Below are positions 34,859 to 43,205 of a stretch of DNA of 62,354 nt, piece after piece (the stretch's first letter is position 1; each line of letters opens with the position of its first letter). This DNA comes from Kiritimatiellia bacterium (GTDB lineage: Bacteria; Verrucomicrobiota; Kiritimatiellia; CAIQIC01; JAGNIJ01). Made by a program: the position numbers and the translations under genes. The notes beneath the pieces are model-generated. The model worked only from the letters and a program-made list of their open reading frames with translations, made no database searches and was not told the DNA's origin. Location: the NCBI GenBank assembly GCA_018001225.1, contig JAGNIJ010000027.1, forward strand, positions 1 to 62,354. The letters run 5' to 3'.

Positions 34859-35611
34859 CTACTTGTCGAGCGACTCGAGAATCTCGGCGGGAATGTCCAG
34901 GTTGGAGTACACGTTCTGCACGTCATCGAGCTCCTCCAACTCCTCGATAAAGCGCATCAAAGCCGTCGCCTTGTCCTTCTGGGCCACGGACATCCAGTTC
35001 AACGGAAGCAGGGTGATCTCCGAGCTGGCGGCCGTGATACCGGCCTTGTTGATCGCCTCGGCCACGGCGGGATACTGCGCGGGCTCGGTGATGATCTCGA
35101 ACTGGTCGCCCTCGCGGCGCATGTCCTCGGCGCCGGCCTCGAGGACCAGTTCCATGAGCTTGTCCTCGTCCACGCCCGCCGCGTCCACGAGGATCTGGCC
35201 CTTGCGCTGGAAGGTGCGCATCACCTGCCCCTGCCCCGCCAAGTTGGCGCCATGCAGGGTAAACGAGTGCCGGACTTCCGCGACCGTGCGGTTGCGGTTG
35301 TCGGTCAGGGCCTGGACGATGAGGGCCACGCCCCCGGCCGCAAACCCCTCGAACATGATCTCCTCCAGCTTCGCGCCCTGTAGTTCGCCCGTGCCGCGCT
35401 TGATGGCGCGATCGATGTTATCCGCCGGCATGTTGACGGCGCGCGCCTTCTGGATGAGCGTCCGCAGCGCCGGGTTGGAGGAGACATCCTTGCCCGAGGC
35501 CCCGACCACGATCATGATTTCCTTGGCGATCTTGCTGAAGACCTTGCCCTTCTTGGCGTCGGCGGCGCCCTTCTTGTGTTTGATATTGGCCCATTTGCTG
35601 TGACCGCTCAT
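34859..35611 (-). CDS. yebC: YebC/PmpR family protein
   Basis: A 250-residue protein with the invariant MSGHSKWANIKHKKGAADAKK start and the GNLAGQGQVMRTFQRKG-type middle. It was long described as a DNA-binding regulator; more recent work on the family points to help with ribosome stalling at proline motifs. GGGAG precedes the ATG. It lies between the EF-G-like gene and ruvC, a location that suits either a translation or a recombination role. Confidence 0.95.
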   Translation of the reverse strand: MSGHSKWANIKHKKGAADAKKGKVFSKIAKEIMIVVGASGKDVSSNPALRTLIQKARAVNMPADNIDRAIKRGTGELQGAKLEEIMFEGFAAGGVALIVQALTDNRNRTVAEVRHSFTLHGANLAGQGQVMRTFQRKGQILVDAAGVDEDKLMELVLEAGAEDMRREGDQFEIITEPAQYPAVAEAINKAGITAASSEITLLPLNWMSVAQKDKATALMRFIEELEELDDVQNVYSNLDIPAEILESLDK

Positions 35612-35633
35612 GGCAATCTCCCTTTCCGCTCCC

Positions 35634-37649
35634 TTATTCCTCTTCGGCCTTCTTGTTCTTCTGCGCCTCGGCGACGATCTTCTGCGCCACGTTCGACGGC
35701 ACGATGTCGTACCGGGCGAACTCCATCTCGAAGGAACCGCGCCCGCCCGTGATGCTGCGGAGCTCGGAGCTGTAGCGGAACATTTCCGCCTGCGGCACCT
35801 CGGCGGTGATCACCTGCATGCCGTCCTCCGTGCCGATGCCCAGGATGCGCCCGCGCTTGTGGTTCATGTCACCGGTGATGTCGCCCATGTACTGGTCCGG
35901 CACCATGATCTTGACCGTGACGATGGGCTCCAGCAGGACGGCCCGCGCCTTGCTCATGCCGTCGCTGAACGCGCGCGCCGCGGCGATCTTGAAGGCGATT
36001 TCCGAGGAATCCACGTCGTGCGACGAGCCGTCGTAGATGCTGACCTTCGTCCCCGTCACGGGATAGCCCGCCACGGCGCCGCGGTTCATGCCCTCGAGGC
36101 AGCCCTTCTGGATGGCCGGGAGGAAATTGCGAGGGACGTTCGTGCCGACGAGCGCATCCTCGAACCAGTCCGTCTCGCCCGACTTCATCGGCTGAACCCG
36201 AAGATACACTTCGCCGTACTGACCCCGGCCGCCGGTCTGCTTCTTGTGCTTGTAGTGGCCTTCGCCCAGCGCGGTGACCGTCTCGCGGTACGGCACCTTG
36301 GGCGTGCTCAAGAGGATCTCCACGTTGTAGCGTTTCTTCATGCGCTGAAGGGTCGTGTCCAGGTGCAGATCGCCCATCCCGTAGAGGATCAGCTCTTTCG
36401 TCTCCACGTTGCGCTCGACCCGGATCGTCGGGTCCTCGTCCGCCACGCGGTGCAGGCCGGTGCTCAACTTGTCCTCGTCGCCCTGCGTCTTGGGCGCGAC
36501 GGCGTAGGCCGCGGTAGGGTTCGGGAAGACGATCGGCGCCAGCTTGAAGCTCTTGCCCGTCGCGCACAGGACGTCATTGATGACCGTGGCTTTCAGCTTG
36601 GCCAGGGCGACGATTTCGCCGGCGCCCGCCTCCGCGACGGATTCCTGTTTCTTGCCGTTCAGCAGGTACAACGCGCCGATGCGCTCCTTCTGTTCCTTGG
36701 TGGCATTATAGATTTCGCTGTCGGACCGCAGCGTGCCGCCGAAGATCCGGACGATGGTCAACTGCCCCACGAACGGATCGTTTACCGCCTTCCAGACTTG
36801 CCCGACAAACGGCGCCTCGGCGGCGGGCGCGATCGGGTGGCCCTCGGCATCCTTGATTTCGCGGTCGGCCGGCGACGGGAAAAAGCGCACCAGGCCTTCC
36901 AGCAGCTCGACGATGCCCGCGTTCAGCTTCGGCAGCGCCACGAAGACCGGGATCAGCTTGCCCGTGGCAACGGCCTTGCGCAGGCCCGAGGCGATCTCGG
37001 CCGGGGAGAGCGTCTCGCCGCCGAGGTATTTCTCGATAAGCTGATCGTCGGTCTCCGCGGCCGCCTCGACCAGCGCGCTCTTCAAGGCTTCCAGATCGCC
37101 GCCGCCGGCCAGCACGTCGGCCACCGACTTCTTGTCCTTTCCGAGCACGGAGGCCGGGCGGCACCGGTCGCCCCACACCGCGCGCAGCGCGGACAGGGTG
37201 TCGTCGAAGCTGGTGTTCTCCTTGTCGAGGCCGGTGATCACGATGCCGCGCGGCAGCCCGAGCGTTTCGCAGCGCCGCCACGAACGGTTTGTGCCCACCT
37301 GGATGCCCGAGGCGGCGTCCACGACCACCAGGCCCGCGTCGGCCACGGCGGTTGCGGCCACGGTCTGTCCGTAGAAGTCGGCGTAACCCGGCGTATCGGT
37401 GATGACCAGATCGTACTTCCCGCCCTGCGCGGAGGCGTAGACGGCGTTGAAGGGCTTGGCCCAGATCGTGATCTTGCGGTCCTTTTCCTCGTCGCTCCAG
37501 TCGGCCACGCTCGTGCCTTCCGCCGGCGAACCGAGCCGGTCGTTGACGCCCAGCTTGAAGAGCATCGCGTCCAGCAGGCTCGTCTTGCCGGCCCCCGTGT
37601 GCCCGACCAGGACCACGTTCCGCACGTTACCGATTGCCAAGTCCTTCAT
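35634..37649 (-). CDS. EF-G-like translation GTPase with an altered G4 motif
   Basis: A 671-residue relative of elongation factor G (EF-G2-like) with domains II to V present. G1 GHTGAGKT (16-23) and G3 DTPG (85-88) are intact, but the G4 motif that should read NKxD is TGLD (139-142), so its guanine recognition may be changed. There is a GHYKHKKQTGGRGQYGEV segment as in EF-G domain IV. It probably acts in ribosome recycling or a specialised role; a normal fusA gene is expected elsewhere. It is 22 bases upstream of yebC. AAAGGA precedes the ATG. Confidence 0.9.
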   Translation of the reverse strand: MKDLAIGNVRNVVLVGHTGAGKTSLLDAMLFKLGVNDRLGSPAEGTSVADWSDEEKDRKITIWAKPFNAVYASAQGGKYDLVITDTPGYADFYGQTVAATAVADAGLVVVDAASGIQVGTNRSWRRCETLGLPRGIVITGLDKENTSFDDTLSALRAVWGDRCRPASVLGKDKKSVADVLAGGGDLEALKSALVEAAAETDDQLIEKYLGGETLSPAEIASGLRKAVATGKLIPVFVALPKLNAGIVELLEGLVRFFPSPADREIKDAEGHPIAPAAEAPFVGQVWKAVNDPFVGQLTIVRIFGGTLRSDSEIYNATKEQKERIGALYLLNGKKQESVAEAGAGEIVALAKLKATVINDVLCATGKSFKLAPIVFPNPTAAYAVAPKTQGDEDKLSTGLHRVADEDPTIRVERNVETKELILYGMGDLHLDTTLQRMKKRYNVEILLSTPKVPYRETVTALGEGHYKHKKQTGGRGQYGEVYLRVQPMKSGETDWFEDALVGTNVPRNFLPAIQKGCLEGMNRGAVAGYPVTGTKVSIYDGSSHDVDSSEIAFKIAAARAFSDGMSKARAVLLEPIVTVKIMVPDQYMGDITGDMNHKRGRILGIGTEDGMQVITAEVPQAEMFRYSSELRSITGGRGSFEMEFARYDIVPSNVAQKIVAEAQKNKKAEEE

Positions 37650-37764
37650 AGCGCGTTCCTTTTACCGATTCGGGTTCAAAAAGCGGCCTCGCTGATTCCA
37701 AGGGACAGGCATTGATACACAAAAGAGCCAGGCTCCGCAATGGTTTTCACCAAGCCATGGTACC

Positions 37765-37784
37765 GGCGCGGGTGTAACCGCGCC
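37765..37784. repeat. GC hairpin between the HEAT fusion gene and the EF-G-like gene
   Basis: A perfect 7-bp inverted repeat GGCGCGG/CCGCGCC with a six-base loop in the 177-base gap between genes. The gap otherwise holds nothing recognisable. No T-run follows. Confidence 0.5.
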
Positions 37785-37826
37785 CTCCCGGGATTTGCTG
37801 CGAAAAGAAGATTTACCGCGCGCCCG

Positions 37827-40800
37827 TCAGGTCCGGAAACTCCACACGAAGACAAGGAACAGGATCAGGAACAATCCGGCCGTAGCGAATTTCACGGCGG
37901 CCGCGCGGCGGTGCAGGAAGCGGATGAGCGCCTCGCTGCGCAGGCCGGCCATCGCCAGCGCAAACACCACGAAGAGCGGCGCGACGAACGCGGCGTTGTA
38001 GGCCAGCAGGTAGCCCATGGCCGCGAGGCGCTCCTCGCCGGTCTTGAGCATGAACAGGATCGTCGGCGCGTACACCTGCCCGGTGCAGGCCAGCTCGAGC
38101 ACGGACACGACGAGGCCCGCCACGAACGCGGCGGCGACGAAGCGGGCGTGGCGCGCCCCCGCGCGGAGGACGCCGTGGATCCGGTCCTTAAGGAAGCCGG
38201 GCAGCTGCAGGGTCATCTCCACCATCCGCCCGCGCAGGCAGCGGAACCCGTCGCGCGCGCTCAACGCGGCGATCACCAGCGTGAACGCCGCCAGCAGCCC
38301 GTTGACCAGCCGGCTGAACCGCCGCAGGATCTCGAAGCGGGCCACGAGTTCCACCAGGCCCAGCCCCAGGACGTAGTACGCGAGAAACACGCCCGCGATG
38401 AAGGCGAGGCCGACCTGCGCGATCTCGCGCGGGGTCCGCCTCGTCACCTGGAGGTAGGACAGCAGGAAGATGATCGTCGCGAAGGCGCACGGGTTGAGGC
38501 CGTCCAGCAGGCCGGCCGCCGCGATCACGCCGAGCCGGATTTCCCGGTAGCGGCCGCCGATGGAGGCCGCCGCCTGCTCCAGCTCCTGCTCCGGCACGCG
38601 GCACCACTCGTCGTCGCCGCCGGCCGACCGGGCCAGGAGTTCGCCCAGGCGCGCGAAGGAAATGTCCTCCTTGATGCTGTAGCCCGCGCGGGCGAACAGG
38701 GCGGGCGTGACCAGCCGGATCCGGTCGGGGACGTTGAACCGTTCGCAGAGGGCCTCGTTGAGGCTCATCGCGCTCGTCTTGCGGATGTCGTGGACGTCCA
38801 CCTGCAGGCCGGGGAAGACCTCGCGGAGCCTCGGGAGCATCGCCTTGACGTTCTCGCACTCCCGGCACCCGTAGCTGGTGAAGAACACCAGGCGCACGCC
38901 GGGCGGCGGGGCGCCTGCCGCGGCGCCTTCCGGCTCGGGCTCGAACGCGGCCTCCACGCGGCGGCCCTCGACGGCCAGGACCGGCAGATCCGCCGCCCGC
39001 ACGGAGTCGCCGGTCTTCTTCTCGAAATGCCGCCGCACCTTCTCCTTTTCGGATTCGTTCTGGTCGCCGTCCTCCAGGTAGGGCAACAGCAGCGCGAACT
39101 CGCCGCCCAGGGCCAGGTAATTCTCCGCCAGGTACCGCCCGATACGCTCGGCCGCCGCGCGCCGGTCGGGCACCGCCTCCGCGGCGCGCACGACGTCCGC
39201 CAGGTCCACCGTCTGACGGTTGGACAGCAGGGCCAGCAGGCTCGCCAGCCGTACGCGCGGTTCGGGATCGGCGGCCAGCTTCCGCAGGGCGTCGAGTTCC
39301 GCGCCCTGTGGGCGGGGTTTCTGGTTCTGGCCGGACCAGTAATAATAGTCCTCCTCGAAATCGTCCCTGTCGAAATAGTGGACCCAGCGGGTCATGCTGC
39401 GCGTATAGGCTTGCGGGACCACCTCCCGGACAAACTCGGAGGGATCCTCCGCCGCCCCTTTCAGCACCTCCTTGAACGCCTTGATGTCGTTCTGCGCCAG
39501 GGCATGGTACGCCGCGCGCCGCACCCAGGGAGCGCTGTCCGCCAGCAGGGGCCGCAGCAGGGCCGTGTCGGCGGCCCGCCAGCTCTTGTGCAGCAGCAGG
39601 ACGCCCAGCACGCGCAGGGGGGCGCGGTTCGTCGGCCCGATGAACCGCTGGGCGAAATCGCGGGCGATCCGGCGGCTCTCGGTCCGGCGCAGGGCGGATT
39701 CCACGCGGTATCCGAAGATATCCTTCGGGTGGAGGCGCGCGTCCGGCCGTTCCATGGCGGACAGCACCAAGTCCAGGCCCCGGCCGCCCCCGCGGTCGAT
39801 CGCCGCGTACGCGGCGGCGACTCGAACGTTCGGCGACGGGTCGTTCACCAACTGCGCGAGGAGCGGCAGGTACTCCCCGCGCAGGCGCGGCCGCAGGCTC
39901 TGCGCGATGCGCATCCGCTCGTCCTCGGTGCGCTCCGCGAGCGAGCCCTGCAGGAAGGACGCCTGGTTCTCCCGCCCCATGGCGGCCAGCAGGATGGCCG
40001 CCGCGAATCGCGTCCGCCCGTCCCGGGACGGGTCCGCGTACGGGCGAATCGCTTCCTCCAGCGGGTCCGGCCCCGCGGCCATCCTCGCCGGCGGGGTCCG
40101 GGCCCGGCTCGGGCCCAGGCCGAAGGCCCCGAACACGTCCAGGACATCCACGACCTCCGTCGAGGCCTGCGGCTCCGGCGGCTCCGCCGCGGGCTTGAAG
40201 GCGGCAAACAAGTCCTCCAGCTCCTTGCTCTCCGCGACGGGCGCCGTTCCGGCCTCCGGAACGTCCAGGTCGAAGGACGCGGACTCGTTTGTCCAGTCGA
40301 TCTGCTCCTCCTCTACCTCCATGGATTCCAGCGCGGCCAGCGCCTTCTCCGCCGGCCCTTCGCGCAGGATGTTGGCCAGGAGCTTGCGGTACACCGGGCT
40401 CGTCATCCCCTTGCCGCCGATCAGCCGGATCGCCGCGCAGGCCACGTCGAGATCGGCGTGCGCGGTCAGCGGGGCGACCAGGAACAGGTCCTTGGTCTCG
40501 CCGTCCTCGGCGATCGCATCGATCACGGGCAGCAGGACGTCCGCGCCGCGCCCCTCGAGCGCGGCCTTGAAGGAAAGCGGCAGCGTCATTTCCATCTGGA
40601 GCAGCGCCCGGACCACCGGCCCCTTCAGCTTGTCCTGCTCCAGGAACAGCTTCTCCAGCCGGCCGGCCGCCTTCCGGACGCCCAGCTCGGCCAGCGTCCC
40701 GATGGCCGCGAACCGGATGAACTCGTCGGGATCGTCCACGAGGGCGAGCACCGGATCCGAGAGCGAGCGGGCCGACATCTTGCCCGCCGCCTCCAGCGCC

Positions 40801-42227
40801 GCCGCGCGCACGCGCCACCGCGGATCGGCCAGGCACTGGCCGACCTGCTCCACCGCGGTTTGCGATTTCAGCCGGCCGAGGCTTTGCAGCGCGGCGATGA
40901 CGAGATCCTCGTTCGGGTCCGACAGGTACAGGGTCAGCAGCGCCGCGCTCTTCTTGCCGGGCAGCGCCCCGAAGGCGCGGAGGACCGAGAAGATCACCTC
41001 CTGGTCCTTCTCCGTCTCGAGATGCCGCGCGAGCAGGTCCACCGCCTGCCGTGCGCCGCTCTTCACGAGGCTGTCCACGGCTGTCTCCCGCACGATCGGC
41101 TCCGGGTCCCGCAGGAACTCGGCCAGCACGGGCACGGCCGCGGCCCGGAAGTGCGGCAGGTCCTGGATCGCCTTCAGGCGCGCGTCCAGGTTGCCGAAGA
41201 CCAGCCGGTGCGCGAGCGCCCGGACATCCACGCCGGCCGTGCCGGGCAGCGCCAGGACGTAGCGGACTTCCCGGATCCGGCCCCGCGCGCCCGCCGGCAG
41301 GTCGGGATGCCCGGCGAGGAACGCCGCCACGGCGTCCGCCGTCCCGGGCCCGCCCTGCTCGAGCAGGCGCATGGCGCGCAGGGCCCGGTCGCGATGCTCG
41401 GACACGAGGTCCTCGAGGCACGCCCGGATCTCGTCGGCGGACAGCGCCGCGTACAGCTTCTCCACCGCGCCCCCGGCCCCGGAAGCCCATTCCTTCCAGC
41501 GCTGGAGCGCCTCGACGTTCCCGCCGGGCGGCTGCCAGGGATCGAAGCCGAACGACTGGCCCGCCAGCTCCTCCAGCAGCTCCAGGGCACCGAGACGGAC
41601 GGACAGTTTCGGATCCTCCAGCAGGGCGACCAACCGCACCGCGGGGAACGGCTTCACGGCGAACACCCGCTCGCGCAGGTCCTTTCGCTTCGCGGGCTCG
41701 CCCATCCCGGCGAGTATCCTCGGCCACAGCTCGTCCGGGACCTGCTTGCGGTCCAGCGCCACGATCATTTCCTGGTAGCCCGTGTCCTGCGCCGCCATGA
41801 ACTCCGGGTTCAGTTCCCCCCGCAGCAGGGCGCAGAGTTCCGGCGCGGACACGTAACCGGATACCCCGTTGCGGACCTGCCCGTCGGAGGACAGAATCAG
41901 CACCGTAGGCACGCCGCGCAACCCGTACTGCTGCGCGGTCAGCGGATCGTCCATCACGTCGATCTCGACGAGGGCGTAGTGTTTCAGCAGGTTCCTCGTC
42001 TCGGGGTCGTCCAGCGTCTCCGTTTTCAGGCGCTGGCACCAACCGCACCCCGGCGACGAAAACACCGCCAGCACCGGCCGGTACTCCGCCTCGGCCCGGC
42101 TCAATGCCGTCCGCAGGTCGCGGTGCCACACGAGGGCCACCTCGCCGGTGGCCGCCGCCGGGATGTCCCCCGCCGGCGACTGCGCCTGGCACAGCCCCGC
42201 GGCCAGGAAAACGGCAATATGTAACAA
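37827..42227 (-). CDS. Thioredoxin-HEAT-thioredoxin-CcdA fusion protein
   Basis: About 1466 residues. Domain order: a short hydrophobic N-terminus (signal), thioredoxin-like domain with CGWC (61-64, SSPGCGWCQRL), a long HEAT-repeat array (about 230-1000; helices with DPN/DPD turns), a second thioredoxin-like domain with CREC (1121-1124) and a C-terminal CcdA/DsbD-type membrane domain with NPC (Cys 1247) and LACTGQ (Cys 1381) on opposite helices. CcdA domains carry electrons across the membrane, so it could reduce periplasmic or outer-membrane targets. The start is uncertain: no in-frame ATG fits; TTG at 42227 has AGAGG 8 bases before it, and CTG at 42257 would give a classical signal peptide. 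Confidence 0.85.
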   Translation of the reverse strand: MLHIAVFLAAGLCQAQSPAGDIPAAATGEVALVWHRDLRTALSRAEAEYRPVLAVFSSPGCGWCQRLKTETLDDPETRNLLKHYALVEIDVMDDPLTAQQYGLRGVPTVLILSSDGQVRNGVSGYVSAPELCALLRGELNPEFMAAQDTGYQEMIVALDRKQVPDELWPRILAGMGEPAKRKDLRERVFAVKPFPAVRLVALLEDPKLSVRLGALELLEELAGQSFGFDPWQPPGGNVEALQRWKEWASGAGGAVEKLYAALSADEIRACLEDLVSEHRDRALRAMRLLEQGGPGTADAVAAFLAGHPDLPAGARGRIREVRYVLALPGTAGVDVRALAHRLVFGNLDARLKAIQDLPHFRAAAVPVLAEFLRDPEPIVRETAVDSLVKSGARQAVDLLARHLETEKDQEVIFSVLRAFGALPGKKSAALLTLYLSDPNEDLVIAALQSLGRLKSQTAVEQVGQCLADPRWRVRAAALEAAGKMSARSLSDPVLALVDDPDEFIRFAAIGTLAELGVRKAAGRLEKLFLEQDKLKGPVVRALLQMEMTLPLSFKAALEGRGADVLLPVIDAIAEDGETKDLFLVAPLTAHADLDVACAAIRLIGGKGMTSPVYRKLLANILREGPAEKALAALESMEVEEEQIDWTNESASFDLDVPEAGTAPVAESKELEDLFAAFKPAAEPPEPQASTEVVDVLDVFGAFGLGPSRARTPPARMAAGPDPLEEAIRPYADPSRDGRTRFAAAILLAAMGRENQASFLQGSLAERTEDERMRIAQSLRPRLRGEYLPLLAQLVNDPSPNVRVAAAYAAIDRGGGRGLDLVLSAMERPDARLHPKDIFGYRVESALRRTESRRIARDFAQRFIGPTNRAPLRVLGVLLLHKSWRAADTALLRPLLADSAPWVRRAAYHALAQNDIKAFKEVLKGAAEDPSEFVREVVPQAYTRSMTRWVHYFDRDDFEEDYYYWSGQNQKPRPQGAELDALRKLAADPEPRVRLASLLALLSNRQTVDLADVVRAAEAVPDRRAAAERIGRYLAENYLALGGEFALLLPYLEDGDQNESEKEKVRRHFEKKTGDSVRAADLPVLAVEGRRVEAAFEPEPEGAAAGAPPPGVRLVFFTSYGCRECENVKAMLPRLREVFPGLQVDVHDIRKTSAMSLNEALCERFNVPDRIRLVTPALFARAGYSIKEDISFARLGELLARSAGGDDEWCRVPEQELEQAAASIGGRYREIRLGVIAAAGLLDGLNPCAFATIIFLLSYLQVTRRTPREIAQVGLAFIAGVFLAYYVLGLGLVELVARFEILRRFSRLVNGLLAAFTLVIAALSARDGFRCLRGRMVEMTLQLPGFLKDRIHGVLRAGARHARFVAAAFVAGLVVSVLELACTGQVYAPTILFMLKTGEERLAAMGYLLAYNAAFVAPLFVVFALAMAGLRSEALIRFLHRRAAAVKFATAGLFLILFLVFVWSFRT

Positions 42228-42544
42228 ATTGCATATCCTCTTCGCTCCAATTGTCAGACCCCCGCCAGCTTGTCTGGCGGGTGAATCAGTTTGGCGGCTG
42301 CGAATGCCGCGGAAGGCGAAATATGGACGTGGCCGCGCCAGCCGCCAAACTGATACCAATTCCGAGTGAAGGCGGGTAGATTTCGGGCTCGCAGGAGCTC
42401 GCCCCTCCATGATTCCTGCAACTGGAGGGCGGAGCTCTGCGACGCCGTTCGTACCGCCTCTCACCCGTACATGGTATGATTCACCCGCGGCGCAAGGCCG
42501 CAGGGGTCTTCTGCTGGAGCAACGAGGATACGCAGTATGTAACA
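42220..42544. mobile_element. 325-bp element with 30-bp imperfect inverted ends (MITE-like)
   Basis: Bases 42220-42249 and 42515-42544 are inverted repeats that match at 24 of 30 positions (for example TATCCTC and CTCCA blocks). The ends also look partly alike in direct orientation (TATGTAACAA). Inside is a short GC palindrome (42391-42440), which is also present elsewhere. There is no transposase frame. It lies between the DUF4159 gene and the HEAT fusion gene, and the latter's apparent ribosome site and start codon fall inside the element's end. The gap has no other gene. Confidence 0.5.
42391..42440. repeat. GAGCTC-centred palindromic repeat, copy 1
   Basis: Arms 42391-42409 and 42423-42440 form an imperfect inverted repeat rich in GAGCTC and CCCTCCA. 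The same block, in opposite arm order, occurs at 51136-51191, so it is a dispersed element of the genome. Confidence 0.65.
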
Positions 42545-42561
42545 ATTTAGAGTTCAAGATG

Positions 42562-43203
42562 TTAATACATCAGCGCGTAAACGAGGATGTTGACGTTCAC
42601 CTGGAGCGAATTCTCGATCTCGTTGCCGCCGCAACAGCAGCAGCCCTCGGTGTGGGCCGTGTCGTTCAGCCCGTGCGGCGAGTAGATGGCCACCAGCTTG
42701 CCGTCGGACTCGATCCCCTCGAGCCGCGCATCGGGCGCGGCGTGGTGAAGCTTGAGCTTCTCGATGGCGTGGACCGTGCGGAAGACGGGATGATCCATCT
42801 CGATCTTCTTCAGGTTGTCGTCGCCGAACATCGTCTTCATCTCCCGGCGGAAGGCGCGGTCCCAGTCCTTGTTCGAACAGCCGGCCGACGCGAGGAGGAA
42901 GCCGCCGCTCTGGAGGTACTTCTTCAGGTTCTCGCGCTCCTTCGCCGTGAAGTGGAAATCCGCCTCGCCGGTCATCATGACGAAGGGGTAGTTGAACAGG
43001 TCGTCGGCCGCGAGCTTGACGCTCTTGAAGCGGCGCTCCGTGGCGATGGCCGTGTCGCGCTGGACCGCGCTCAAGAACTCGTCGCTGAAGCACCGCGAGG
43101 TGTGGGCGCCGCCGTAGATGAGGTTGGCGCACTGCACCACGCCCTCCTTGGCTGGCGCCGCCAGCGCGGCGGCGGCCCAGAGGATGACGATAACCTTTTT
43201 CAT
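42562..43203 (-). CDS. DUF4159 domain protein
   Basis: A 213-residue protein with a signal peptide (about 1-17, KKVIVILWAAAALAAPA). The DUF4159 fold resembles a Rossmann-like or amidotransferase-like domain: CANLIYGG, YPFVMMTGEADFHF, LKKYLQSGGFLLASAGCSN and YSPHGLNDTA. A rare TEGCCCCGG with four cysteines in a row stands near the C-terminus. The gene is 2 bases after the DUF4175-like gene and ends a MoxR/VWA run, where DUF4159 genes are often found. Function is unknown; an association with von Willebrand-type proteins is inferred from order. Confidence 0.82.
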   Translation of the reverse strand: MKKVIVILWAAAALAAPAKEGVVQCANLIYGGAHTSRCFSDEFLSAVQRDTAIATERRFKSVKLAADDLFNYPFVMMTGEADFHFTAKERENLKKYLQSGGFLLASAGCSNKDWDRAFRREMKTMFGDDNLKKIEMDHPVFRTVHAIEKLKLHHAAPDARLEGIESDGKLVAIYSPHGLNDTAHTEGCCCCGGNEIENSLQVNVNILVYALMY

Positions 43204-43205
43204 GA

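Noticed and set aside
37740..42224. 1494-residue plus-strand frame opposite the HEAT fusion gene
   Set aside because: It is an antisense artefact of GC-rich coding DNA; composition is Arg/Gln/Gly-heavy and no motif is seen, while the minus strand shows clear Trx and CcdA domains.
38188..42234. Minus-strand frame starting with an ATG at 42234
   Set aside because: It has a good ATG and ribosome site but is in the wrong frame for the Trx/HEAT/CcdA domains and encodes Arg/Gly/Ala-rich nonsense. It is noted only as a sign of a possible indel near 42222-42234.
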